From: CAYQZD01 sp964421875
GTDB taxonomy: Bacteria > Electryoneota > Tariuqbacteria > Tariuqbacterales > Tariuqbacteraceae
DNA length: 20,740 nucleotides
Assembly (NCBI GenBank): GCA_964421875.1
Contig: CAYQZD010000064.1
Location: forward strand, 1-20,740
Direction: 5' to 3'
Positions 6,901 through 14,224 of this stretch are shown piece after piece. Position 1 is the first letter of the stretch. Each line of letters opens with the position of its first letter. The notes under the pieces are model-generated. The model did not search any database and was not told the DNA's origin. It was given only the letters and a program-made list of their open reading frames with translations. The translations under genes were made by a program, and so were the position numbers.

Positions 6901-8955
6901 TCAGGGAATATTTACTAGGTCCTCGTCGTCGATAGCCTTCGCTATATAAATGAAAGGGGAATCCACTAAATCGACCGTCTTAGGTGTGGGAAGAGGGGAA
7001 CCCTCAGCATCGACTAATATTTTAACCTTGGGGCGCATCGAATGCTGCGGAGAGGTGTCGATGACTACCCCGATTTCATCCGTATTCAGCCGGACATAGC
7101 AGCCCGGAGGAAAGAACGTAAGCTCATTCACCATTGCGCGAAGAATCGCAGGATCGAAAAACGTCTTCTTCATAGCCACCACCTCCTGCAAAGCCCGATA
7201 AGTAGTCTGACGGTCACGGTAAAATCGAACATGGCACATCGCCTCGTAAGTGTCCGCTAATCCCACAATCTTTGCGGACTGGGCTATCTGGTCGCCGCGG
7301 AGTTTATTCGGATAACCCTGACCGTTCTCCCGTTCGTGATGCTGCATTATCGCAGTCGTGATATACTCGCATTCCTGTGGAAATTCGTCACGTATCGCCT
7401 TCTCAATTATCTCCACGCCATGCTCAACATGATGCTGGATACTGCTCCGGTCCTTCGAAGATAAATCACCCTTCTTCGCGAATATCTTAGGATTTACTCT
7501 GACCATACCTAAATCGAAAAGGAGCGCCGCCATCGAAAGCAATACCAACTCTCCGGCAGGAAGCCCCAGGTTTTTTCCCGTAACCATCGCCACAATACAA
7601 GCGTTGATATTGTGCACCTCTAACACCGTGCCCTCGGTGCGCTTAAGCGCTAGTTTCAGCATTTCATTGTTGGCGATGGAAAGCTCAGTCATCTTCTCGC
7701 AGAGGCTGATAATGGTATGGAACTCAGCCGCGCCGAATTCACCCTTAGCAGCGATGAGCTGACGGTAAATCTCCAGCGCGAAACCGTATACTTCCGCCGG
7801 TGCCGCGTTCATTATCTGCTTCCTGGTAGGCATATCCAGTTTTGCCGATGCTTGAGCTTTGATTATCTTCTCCGTCGCCATACTGGGATAAACCGCCTTA
7901 GGAGCGGCAGGTTTGCTTTTTTCCTTTTCCGGAGCCGCCTCCGGTTTAGAAGCGCTGAGAGTAACGCCCGACTCTGGTCTAATTGATTTATCGAAGTGAA
8001 GAGTAGCAGCGCTCATAGTGGTCTTCTCCGGGGGAGCCGACTCCGGACTCTTAGGTGGTTTTGGAGCTTCGACCTTCGGTTCAGGCGGGGATTCAGAACC
8101 TGCTGCTGCCTCTTCGGGAGGTCCGATTGGAGATTCCGACGAAGCCGCTGAAACATCTGATGGAGCCCGCGGCGGTTCCGGAGTTTTAGCTTTATCTGGA
8201 ACCGGAGTCTTATCTGCAGTCATAACTGAATCGAGGAAATCATCCAGATCCGGCTCCGCTGAATCGAACGCGTCAGCTGATTCTTCTGATAAAGTTGGTT
8301 TCTGAGTCTCGTCTTCCGAAGCGGAAAGTTCTTCAACCGGACTTTGAACCGGTTCCGCCTGCTCTGAATCATCCTCGGCGTTGATTTGTTCGGAATCGAC
8401 CTTGAAGCGCTCCTTCTGTTCTTCCAAAACTTTTAGCGCTTGAAGCTGCACCGCTGTATCAACTGGAGGTTTGACTGGTGGAACCGAATCGAGAGTCGGC
8501 GCCGCTTTCTTACCCTTGAAACGACGGAGTAAAGACTCTACCCGCACCTTTATCTCACCCGGTTCGAAAGGTTTGGTGATATAATCATCACCCCCCTGCT
8601 GGAATCCCAGAATCTTGTCCGGGGTGCTGTCGCTCGAAGATACGAACATAAAAGGAAGCGAGGAGGTCTCAGGGGCGCTTTTCAAGATATGACATAGTTC
8701 ATAACCTTTCATACCCTGAACCGTAATGTCGGAAATAATCAATATCGGTGAAGATTTCTTGATGAATTCCAGCGCCTCACTGCAGTTAGCATACTCTTTG
8801 ACAGTGTATCCAAGGTTCTCCAGATATCGACGGAGCTGCTTCGATTCCGCTGGATTCTGCTGAATTATAAGGATGTATTCTGATTTAGCCTTGCCGGAGC
8901 TGTTAGAAGCCTTCTGCAGATCCTTCGTACTCCTGAACATTCGGGTCGCTCGCAA
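6901..8955 (-). CDS. Receiver-linker-HD-GYP protein with degenerate receiver and HD motif
   Basis: This is a probable cyclic-di-GMP-related regulator of 684 residues. The receiver (about 26-147) keeps the phospho-acceptor Asp76 (IISDITV) and Lys128 (ITKPF). The Mg-binding acidic pair is replaced by Gln-Gln (IIQQNP, 32-33), so normal phosphorylation is unlikely. A Pro/Glu/Ser/Ala-rich linker spans about 150-360. The HD-GYP domain (about 442-602) keeps the HH pair (539-540), NGQGYP and the late ADTYEAM, but the HD signature reads LLFDLGM instead of HDIGK, with the metal-binding His lost. A C-terminal segment of about 80 residues (PGCYVRLN, then VVIDTSP and KVKILVD) is beta-rich. I choose the TTG at 8955 because AGGAGG ends 8 nt before it; the first ATG at 8940 is 23 nt from that site, and the open frame to 9069 runs through the structured repeat. 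Family assignment is firm; catalytic activity is doubtful. Confidence 0.88.
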   Translation of the reverse strand: MRATRMFRSTKDLQKASNSSGKAKSEYILIIQQNPAESKQLRRYLENLGYTVKEYANCSEALEFIKKSSPILIISDITVQGMKGYELCHILKSAPETSSLPFMFVSSSDSTPDKILGFQQGGDDYITKPFEPGEIKVRVESLLRRFKGKKAAPTLDSVPPVKPPVDTAVQLQALKVLEEQKERFKVDSEQINAEDDSEQAEPVQSPVEELSASEDETQKPTLSEESADAFDSAEPDLDDFLDSVMTADKTPVPDKAKTPEPPRAPSDVSAASSESPIGPPEEAAAGSESPPEPKVEAPKPPKSPESAPPEKTTMSAATLHFDKSIRPESGVTLSASKPEAAPEKEKSKPAAPKAVYPSMATEKIIKAQASAKLDMPTRKQIMNAAPAEVYGFALEIYRQLIAAKGEFGAAEFHTIISLCEKMTELSIANNEMLKLALKRTEGTVLEVHNINACIVAMVTGKNLGLPAGELVLLSMAALLFDLGMVRVNPKIFAKKGDLSSKDRSSIQHHVEHGVEIIEKAIRDEFPQECEYITTAIMQHHERENGQGYPNKLRGDQIAQSAKIVGLADTYEAMCHVRFYRDRQTTYRALQEVVAMKKTFFDPAILRAMVNELTFFPPGCYVRLNTDEIGVVIDTSPQHSMRPKVKILVDAEGSPLPTPKTVDLVDSPFIYIAKAIDDEDLVNIP

Positions 8956-8983
8956 TGTAAGAGCCTCCTGCGTAAACTTAAAA

Positions 8984-9075
8984 TTTATTCTGAAAATAGC
9001 AGCATCGTATCCCGCGAGCCGTGAATTTTCATCCTTGGTTGTGCGAGGTCGCGAAAGAAACCCTCGCATGAGAGT
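8984..9075 (-). ncRNA. Structured intergenic element, copy upstream of the HD-GYP gene
   Basis: On the minus strand this copy reads ACTCTC-ATGC-GAGGGT (9075-9060), then GCG-N4-CGC (9052-9043), then TGAAAAT-N27-ATTTTCA (9031-8991), then NNNTAAA. The first stem pairs fully as minus-strand RNA if one U-G wobble is allowed. The same bases as plus-strand RNA give a C-A mismatch, which hints that the minus strand is the functional one. The last stem ends 35 nt before the TTG start at 8955, with AGGAGG in between. Confidence 0.55.
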
Positions 9076-9092
9076 TTATATCGAAACCAATA

Positions 9093-9118
9093 TGGATGGT
9101 CGCCTTCGCAGCCATCCA
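9093..9118. other. Intergenic hairpin
   Basis: TGGATGG (9093-9099) and CCATCCA (9112-9118) are perfect 7-bp inverted repeats around a 12-nt loop. The hairpin lies in the 244-bp gap between the ExeA-like gene and the HD-GYP gene, 18 bp before the structured element. No T-run follows on the minus strand, so it is not a convincing intrinsic terminator. It may be a processing or pausing site. Confidence 0.4.
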
Positions 9119-9199
9119 CTATTAAAAATATATAAACAGTCATCGATCGGAAGTCAGATTGCTTCCACCAGCCGCCGACTACCGACTATCAATTGACGC

Positions 9200-9985
9200 C
9201 TATGTCAACGATTCAATGAAGCCCCCGTCGATGGCTTCGATCCTCTTCTGAAAACCCGCCAGCAGCGCTAAGTCGCAGATATTATTGATCCGTCTGGGTG
9301 TCCCATACGAATGGCGGAATATTACTTCATAAGCGTCATCTATGAATATCTCATCCACGCCGCCCGCTACACTCATTCGATGCTCAATATAAGCCCTGGT
9401 GCTGTCTTTGTCGAAGGTGTGAAGATGATATTTAACGAACATACGCTGTTCCAACTGAGGAATAGCCATCACACGCTCGCGAAGTTCAGGCTGACCGGAC
9501 ATTAACATAGAAATCATAAACTTGTCGTTCAACTGAAAGTTCAGCAGGAGCCGGAGTTCCTCGAATACCAGCTCCGAACGTATCAACTGAGCTTCATCGA
9601 TGATGAGAAGAGTGTCTTTATCATCTTGAGTGTTCTGAAACAGTAAATCGCCTATCCGACGGCCTAAATCCAATGAACCGCTCGGGACTGAATCGTCCCC
9701 TAATTGGAAAAGTATGTCTTGAAGTAACTCCTCCGGATTCCAGCGAGGATTGGTTAAATAGGCAATCTCAAATTGGTCAGGAGGAAGACTCTCGACTATT
9801 TTCCTGATTAATAAAGTCTTACCGCATCCGTAATCTCCCGTGAGTAGAGCGGCGCCCTTGTTCTCAATTACTACGTAGCGCATCCTTGCAAGAGCTTCCT
9901 CGTGTTCCTCCGATGGAAAAAAGAAATCAGGGTCAGGAGTGTTTTCGAATGGTTTCTTCGCTAATTTCCAGTAATCTTGATACAA
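9200..9985 (-). CDS. ExeA/GspA-like AAA ATPase of polysaccharide loci
   Basis: This is a cytoplasmic AAA ATPase of 261 residues resembling the N-terminal half of ExeA. It also resembles the secretion-ATPase family seen in PEP-CTERM/exopolysaccharide clusters. Visible are the opening MYQDYWKLAKKPFENTPDP, Walker A GDYGCGKT (50-57), Walker B TLLIIDEAQ (125-133), a sensor-1-like SGQPELRE (163-170) and sensor-2 GTPRRINN (228-235). There is no C-terminal peptidoglycan-binding or membrane segment, unlike full-length ExeA. The start is TTG with AAGGAG about 6 nt upstream. Neighbours are the HPr-kinase-like gene 103 bp upstream and the HD-GYP gene downstream. A role powering assembly of the export complex is inferred from context, not shown by the sequence. 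Confidence 0.88.
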   Translation of the reverse strand: MYQDYWKLAKKPFENTPDPDFFFPSEEHEEALARMRYVVIENKGAALLTGDYGCGKTLLIRKIVESLPPDQFEIAYLTNPRWNPEELLQDILFQLGDDSVPSGSLDLGRRIGDLLFQNTQDDKDTLLIIDEAQLIRSELVFEELRLLLNFQLNDKFMISMLMSGQPELRERVMAIPQLEQRMFVKYHLHTFDKDSTRAYIEHRMSVAGGVDEIFIDDAYEVIFRHSYGTPRRINNICDLALLAGFQKRIEAIDGGFIESLT

Positions 9986-10088
9986 ACCTCTCTCCTTGGT
10001 CTATAGTAGGTGTCGGAAAAGAATTCGGTGCAAAATCAATGAATCAAAATAAGCAAACCGTGAAATTTGATAATCAGCAATTCTTTAA

Positions 10089-10991
10089 TTATCCGTCCCC
10101 CGATGAAATGCCCGCTAATAAATTCTGCACTGCGCCAAACTGCGGGCCGGATTCTGGTAGCGCTATGACAAACAGCGAACACTGTCGGCATAAATTGAAT
10201 ACGATTCTGGCGTCGTCGACCTCCTTGGGAGGCAAAGTCAAAGACAACAGCCGGATTGCAGCCTCTGATGCGGCTATCCTCTGCAAAGCCGGTTCATCGA
10301 CCGCGGAAAATTCTGGAAATATCAACGAGTCAGGCCTCATTTGGGAAATTATTGAACCCTCCCGAACCTCCTCCGGATTGAAAAGCGTCTTATGCTCGCC
10401 TTCGACGGAATTGGTCTGTTGCAGCATAATTCCCCGGTCGTAGGACCGAGCCCATACCTCGCCGCCCAAGTTGTATAAAAATACCCGGTCATCGGAAAGT
10501 ACCCGCCCCCCGGACTCGAAAAGATTGTAAGCCAGAGTGGATTTCCCGCAGCCGGTTCTTCCCCCAAATAAAATCCCCGCGTTCAGCCTGCCGCCCGACG
10601 CGTGCAAGGGAATAAATCCTTGACTCCGCAGGAACATCATCAAAGCTAATTCCATGGGAATTACCGGCGGGCGGGTGTAACCGAAATCAAGCGGAATCTC
10701 CAACCGGACAGACTGTCCCCGTACCGAAATTTCGAAAATGTAATTGTCTATCTGACACAGCGCAAAATCGCCCTCATAAGCGAATCGGCCTCGATACAAA
10801 GAAATCCAATTGATGTCGCGGTCTTCCTTAAAAGTCTCTCTCGCGCGGTACACTTCGATTATACCCCGAGGCTCCTCACCGTCGGTAGCGGATTCTAAAT
10901 CCGAAAAGAGCGCCTCCCCGGGAAAAACATCTGACCTTATCTCAAAAGCGAACCCAAGGGCGCGCCGGCGGAGGGAAACGGTCTCATTCAT
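10089..10991 (-). CDS. HPr kinase-like protein (HprK-related kinase A type)
   Basis: This 300-residue P-loop kinase resembles the C-terminal catalytic domain of HPr kinase/phosphorylase. It shows PLHASG (128-133), Walker A GGRTGCGKST (143-152) and LSDDRVFL (165-172), matching the family's capture histidine, P-loop and acidic pair. The N-terminal ~110 residues are unlike HprK and contain no DRTGG domain. The ATG overlaps the stop of the PqqD-like gene by 8 nt, indicating translational coupling. Such kinases travel with PqqD-like proteins, nucleotidyltransferases and sometimes lasso-peptide genes. In paeninodin-type lasso clusters a relative phosphorylates the precursor peptide. No HPr or precursor peptide is visible here, so the substrate is unknown. 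Confidence 0.82.
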   Translation of the reverse strand: MNETVSLRRRALGFAFEIRSDVFPGEALFSDLESATDGEEPRGIIEVYRARETFKEDRDINWISLYRGRFAYEGDFALCQIDNYIFEISVRGQSVRLEIPLDFGYTRPPVIPMELALMMFLRSQGFIPLHASGGRLNAGILFGGRTGCGKSTLAYNLFESGGRVLSDDRVFLYNLGGEVWARSYDRGIMLQQTNSVEGEHKTLFNPEEVREGSIISQMRPDSLIFPEFSAVDEPALQRIAASEAAIRLLSLTLPPKEVDDARIVFNLCRQCSLFVIALPESGPQFGAVQNLLAGISSGDG

Positions 10992-11256
10992 CCCCGGTTA
11001 CCAATCCCTCTGCTTGGAGTTCGGATAAAAACCGCTCGACGTCCTGCAGATGACTCGAATCAGGATTGGAAGAGTCTTCCGATAAAACCGCGGCAATATC
11101 CTCCGGTGGCAGCCTTTTCACTATTCCTTCCCATACCCTTCCCCCGGTACGATTCAAACGGTATGAGTTGCCCTGGTCTAATTTGAGGAGCACGAATTCA
11201 CCCTCAACTTCTTCCCAAAGAACATTATCTGCTGGTTTAAGCTTTATACTTTTCAT
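10984..11256 (-). CDS. PqqD-like peptide-binding protein
   Basis: This is a small protein (90 residues from the chosen ATG) of the PqqD fold. It has FVLLKLDQGNSYRLNRTGGRVWEGI, a late PPEDIAAVL stretch and a C-terminal VERFLSELQAEGLV helix; the YRLN.TG..VWE pattern is characteristic. PqqD proteins bind leader peptides of RiPP precursors and deliver them to modifying enzymes. The start is uncertain: the frame extends to a TTG at 11307 with ATGs at 11304, 11298 and 11295, none with a good Shine-Dalgarno. The ATG at 11256 gives the usual family N-terminus (MKSIKLKPADNVLWEEVEG), although its AGGA is only 3 nt away. It lies 110 bp after the nucleotidyltransferase-like gene and overlaps the kinase gene. 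Confidence 0.8.
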   Translation of the reverse strand: MKSIKLKPADNVLWEEVEGEFVLLKLDQGNSYRLNRTGGRVWEGIVKRLPPEDIAAVLSEDSSNPDSSHLQDVERFLSELQAEGLVTGDE

Positions 11257-11366
11257 CTTTCCTAAAATTTGTCCTGCCGACGCCTCACAAACCATCATCT
11301 TCATCAAAGATGATACGAGGACATGCTAAGAACTATTCGTATGTAAATTTTGACTATTAATTATCT

Positions 11367-12506
11367 CTATAATGCTCGGTTGGATGAAAAAACCGTTCTG
11401 AGTCTGGAACCCAAATAACGCCGGTCCCAACGAGTTTTGACCTCCGGAGATAAATCCGGTAATAATCTGGGATCAGGAAAAAGAGAATTTGCCAGATATT
11501 TGAACCTGTCTTCTATACCCGTCAAAAGGCTGAAATCTCTGTGTATCCTCCGCAAAGAAGATATCTCCTGGCGCGGTTGAAGAAGTTCCTCTAAGGAAAA
11601 ATATCCCTTACCGCATACTTTGGATTCGGCAAAGTTCCTTTCAGTGTAATCCTGCAAAGCCCGGTCATTGAATACTGAAGCGCTTAATCCTAAAGACGTT
11701 CCCACAATCTTCCTTCCCCCGTAACCCGCCACGAAATCCTGGAAACCTTCGTCCTCGATTAGTTGTCCGTGAGCTTTATAGAAATAATACACATCGAAAA
11801 ACCATATCAACCGGCAAAATGAATGCTTAAGCGCATGCCAGCATAAATGTAGAAAACAACTCTCATCCGGCAATACCTTCACTGATAAACCTTCTACTAA
11901 GACATCTTTAGCCGAAAGCCAACAGTCCTCCGGGCGCAGAAAACGCCTTCCGGGACCAATTGAAAGACGGTTATGAAGGTCGATTTGCAAATAATGTGCC
12001 TTCTTATGAAAGAACGGACGGGAAATACCAAGTCGTGCGCAATCTTCGGTCTCAAACCTGGAGTGGTAACTTGGAATTGGCTCAAATCCATGATCCAATA
12101 AAGCGCCTTCCGCGCGGGCAAAGTCCGCTTCACTAACCAAAAAATCGAGATCCGCGAAGCGGCGAGCCATTCCCGGAGGATAAACACATTCGGAGAGATA
12201 TAATCCTTTGAGTACAATCGAGGGTATCGCAGCCGCGCTGAAAAGAGCTATCGCTTCCCGAAAACCGTGTCTGAGCGCTATTAAATGAGCCTTATAAGTT
12301 AATTGAGCGCCATCCAGGGCATCTGTTGTTTCCTTGAACGGATCCCCAACCGAAAGGTCACATAATTTTGAAGAAACAAAAGACTCTAAATGGTGAAATT
12401 TCACTAAGTTAAGGAACCGTTCAACATCGATGTTAGTTATGTTGCTCGGAGCTTCACCGCCAATCAGAGAAACTAGCAGCCGTATTTCCTCAGCATAGTC
12501 TGTCAC
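11367..12506 (-). CDS. NTP_transf_5-type nucleotidyltransferase-like protein
   Basis: This 379-residue cytoplasmic protein matches the uncharacterised nucleotidyltransferase-like family often found beside PqqD and HprK-related genes. Key features are IVLKGLYLSE (97-106), MARRFADLDFLV (113-124, with the catalytic-type Asp119 and Asp121) and IDLHNRL (175-181). An LHLCWHALKHSF stretch near residue 220 follows. Nucleotidyl transfer is the family prediction; no substrate is known. The GTG start follows the stop of the upstream peptidase gene by 1 nt, so the two are probably coupled. The encoded protein appears complete, ending in a TAG at 11367. Confidence 0.8.
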   Translation of the reverse strand: MTDYAEEIRLLVSLIGGEAPSNITNIDVERFLNLVKFHHLESFVSSKLCDLSVGDPFKETTDALDGAQLTYKAHLIALRHGFREAIALFSAAAIPSIVLKGLYLSECVYPPGMARRFADLDFLVSEADFARAEGALLDHGFEPIPSYHSRFETEDCARLGISRPFFHKKAHYLQIDLHNRLSIGPGRRFLRPEDCWLSAKDVLVEGLSVKVLPDESCFLHLCWHALKHSFCRLIWFFDVYYFYKAHGQLIEDEGFQDFVAGYGGRKIVGTSLGLSASVFNDRALQDYTERNFAESKVCGKGYFSLEELLQPRQEISSLRRIHRDFSLLTGIEDRFKYLANSLFPDPRLLPDLSPEVKTRWDRRYLGSRLRTVFSSNRAL

Positions 12507-12507
12507 T

Positions 12508-12978
12508 TCATCTGAACAATTTACGCTTGATAATGCTTAAAAAGTTGATTAGTAAGTATTCCTTGAACGAAAAGAAAGCAATGACCGAACCAATTAACCG
12601 ACCCGTAAATCCCTCTAAGTTCCTGACCTCTCCATCCCTTTCCACCGCAACAACCCTTCCCAACACTGAGTTGAAATCGAGTCGATAAGGCATATACTTG
12701 CCATCCCCCTTTTCAACGAAACAAGCCTTTCCCCGCTCGATTCTAACTACCCGGTGAGCAATTACCCGGCCCTCACGGCGAAATACAGCAATGGCTCCAC
12801 GCCTGAGCTTCTCTGGTGATGATACCTCGATGTGAAGCTGGTCCCCCGGCAGAATGTTAGGTTTCATACTGAAACCGGAAGCTTGCAGTATGAAACGAGT
12901 TCCCGGTTTAAGCATCTGATTCCGACTCGGAATCTCATCCGATTGCGGTAAAATCTGCCCACTGACGGAATGAGCCAC
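12508..12978 (-). CDS. S26/S24-like signal peptidase, Ser-His (ER/SipW) type
   Basis: This 156-residue peptidase-like protein carries a nucleophile motif GFSMKP (Ser37), followed by RRGAIAVFR and VIAHRVV (His75), then KGDGK (Asp92). In typical bacterial signal peptidase I the second motif supplies a lysine. A histidine here, with the later GD, is the Ser-His-Asp arrangement of ER, archaeal and SipW-like signal peptidases. A hydrophobic stretch (about 128-150) near the C-terminus may anchor it; no N-terminal membrane segment is seen. It would cleave a leader or signal peptide, perhaps of a product handled by the adjacent PqqD-like protein. The GTG start is uncertain because no good Shine-Dalgarno is present; an ATG at 12915 is the alternative and would remove 21 residues. 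Confidence 0.75.
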   Translation of the reverse strand: MAHSVSGQILPQSDEIPSRNQMLKPGTRFILQASGFSMKPNILPGDQLHIEVSSPEKLRRGAIAVFRREGRVIAHRVVRIERGKACFVEKGDGKYMPYRLDFNSVLGRVVAVERDGEVRNLEGFTGRLIGSVIAFFSFKEYLLINFLSIIKRKLFR

Positions 12979-13043
12979 CTTGCGATCTCGATGAAATGGA
13001 ATTCAGCTTAATTAAGCAATATAATACAAAGAGGATATATATA

Positions 13044-13994
13044 TCAAATTTTCAATAGCTCGGTTGACAGTCTTTTGATATCCTCCGCTACACGTGAATG
13101 GGGTGAATACTGGAAAATATTCTTGCCCGACTTCGCGCCCTCCCGGATTTTCGGGTCGAACCTGACTGAACTGGCAAGCAGGTAATCAGAATATTTATCA
13201 ACATAAATGTCACGATTTTGCTGAAAAGTCGTCGAATCGTTGTCCAGTTGGTTGGTGAATATGTGGATAGCGTCCAGCGACATACCGGGATACTCGACCT
13301 GGAATTTACGAATCATCTCCAAAAGAATATCAAGATTCTTCATATTGCTGCTACTCGCTAAAATCGGAATTATTAAATCGTTGCTGGCAATTATGGCATT
13401 CAATGTTAAAATGTCCGGATGGGAATTGACGTCCATCACCACCAGGTCGTATTCTCTGGTATTCTTCTCCAAAATCATCTTCAATCGAAATTCCCGAGCG
13501 TTCCGCGAATTTAAATCCAGCGCCAAAGGCGCTAATCCGGAATTCGCAGGTATTAAGTCCAAAAACTGATTGATACGAGCCTTGCGTCCGTCTAAGGAGA
13601 GGTTGCCAAGCAGAATATCGCCGATATTGGTCTCGTAATCGTCAGGGTTGACTCCAAGTGCAATGGTCAAATCAGCTTGAGGATCAAGGTCGATGCCCAA
13701 ACAACGAATCCCTTGAGAAGCCACATAGTAAAGGTAATTCGCAGCGATAATAGATTTACCCACGCCTCGCTCGAAATTGAGGAAAAGCTGACGGCGACGC
13801 TCCTTGACCAAGGGTGTGAGATTGAGGATTCTGCGGAACACAGCTATATCTTCGGAAGTATAATACCTGTAGTGGACAGAACCCCTGTATTCACGCTTGG
13901 AAGGTGGGAGTAAGCCCAATTTCTCCTTAGCCAACAAGGTGGATTTGCTAATGCCGAGAAGCCTGGCGAATTGACTGCTGGTATACTTTTCCAA
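13044..13994 (-). CDS. MerR-type HTH fused to ParA/MinD-like ATPase with altered signature lysine
   Basis: The N-terminus (about 1-60) is a MerR-like DNA-binding domain (SSQFARLLGISKSTLLAKEK, then RGSVHYRYYTSEDI). The rest is a ParA-family ATPase. Its P-loop reads ERGVGKS (75-81), where ParA/MinD proteins have KGGxGKT. The catalytic Lys80 is kept, but the signature lysine at position 75 is glutamate. The DxD motif GIDLDPQAD (100-108) and the VVMDVN Walker B-like stretch (185-190) are present. No ParB is encoded nearby, so this is an orphan, possibly a positioning factor or regulator of the polysaccharide operon it heads. The start is a TTG without a clear Shine-Dalgarno. The promoter at 14066-14094 gives a leader of about 65 nt. 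Confidence 0.85.
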   Translation of the reverse strand: MEKYTSSQFARLLGISKSTLLAKEKLGLLPPSKREYRGSVHYRYYTSEDIAVFRRILNLTPLVKERRRQLFLNFERGVGKSIIAANYLYYVASQGIRCLGIDLDPQADLTIALGVNPDDYETNIGDILLGNLSLDGRKARINQFLDLIPANSGLAPLALDLNSRNAREFRLKMILEKNTREYDLVVMDVNSHPDILTLNAIIASNDLIIPILASSSNMKNLDILLEMIRKFQVEYPGMSLDAIHIFTNQLDNDSTTFQQNRDIYVDKYSDYLLASSVRFDPKIREGAKSGKNIFQYSPHSRVAEDIKRLSTELLKI

Positions 13995-14051
13995 AACTGA
14001 ACAGAAACAATTATGTTTAACACAAACTTTAATAGGGTATATCGGAGGAAT

Positions 14052-14175
14052 ACATAGTCAGACATAGTATAACAGAAATGAAACATATTGTCAAGTTTCC
14101 CGGGCTAAATTATACATAATATGTGGAAAAAATAAATTACTCTTCCCTAAGTGAATACATAACAAAGACATATGT
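14052..14175. promoter_or_regulatory. Cluster of ACATA motifs around the parA-like promoter
   Basis: ACATA occurs six times in about 125 bp: ACATAGT at 14052 and 14062 (a 10-bp phased direct repeat touching the -10 box), ACATATT at 14083, ACATAATATGT at 14114 (5-1-5 palindrome), ACATAAC at 14157 and ACATATGT at 14168 (8-bp palindrome). GAATACATA followed within 5 bases by GACATA occurs at both 14047 and 14153. These could be operators for the MerR-like domain encoded downstream. The region is AT-rich, so part of this may be chance. Confidence 0.35.
14066..14094 (-). promoter_or_regulatory. Sigma-70 promoter for the parA-like gene and the minus-strand series
   Basis: On the minus strand TTGACA (14094-14089) and TATACT (14071-14066) are separated by exactly 17 bp, nearly perfect housekeeping-sigma consensus. 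Transcription would begin near 14059, about 65 nt before the TTG start at 13994. It is the best promoter found on this strand in the window. Confidence 0.8.
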
Positions 14176-14224
14176 TGATAATTTTTTTTTGAATTATTTT
14201 GAATAAAATCCGCTTTTTTCTTAG

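Noticed and set aside
8018..8305. Gly/Ser-rich plus-strand frame of 95 residues
   Set aside because: It is the antisense of the Pro/Glu/Ser linker of the HD-GYP protein; its low complexity comes from that strand.
6385..9075. Cyclic-di-GMP (GEMM) riboswitch as identity of the repeated element
   Set aside because: The conserved GEMM core and tetraloop-receptor features are not visible, although the gene context made this worth testing. The element matches no class I know.
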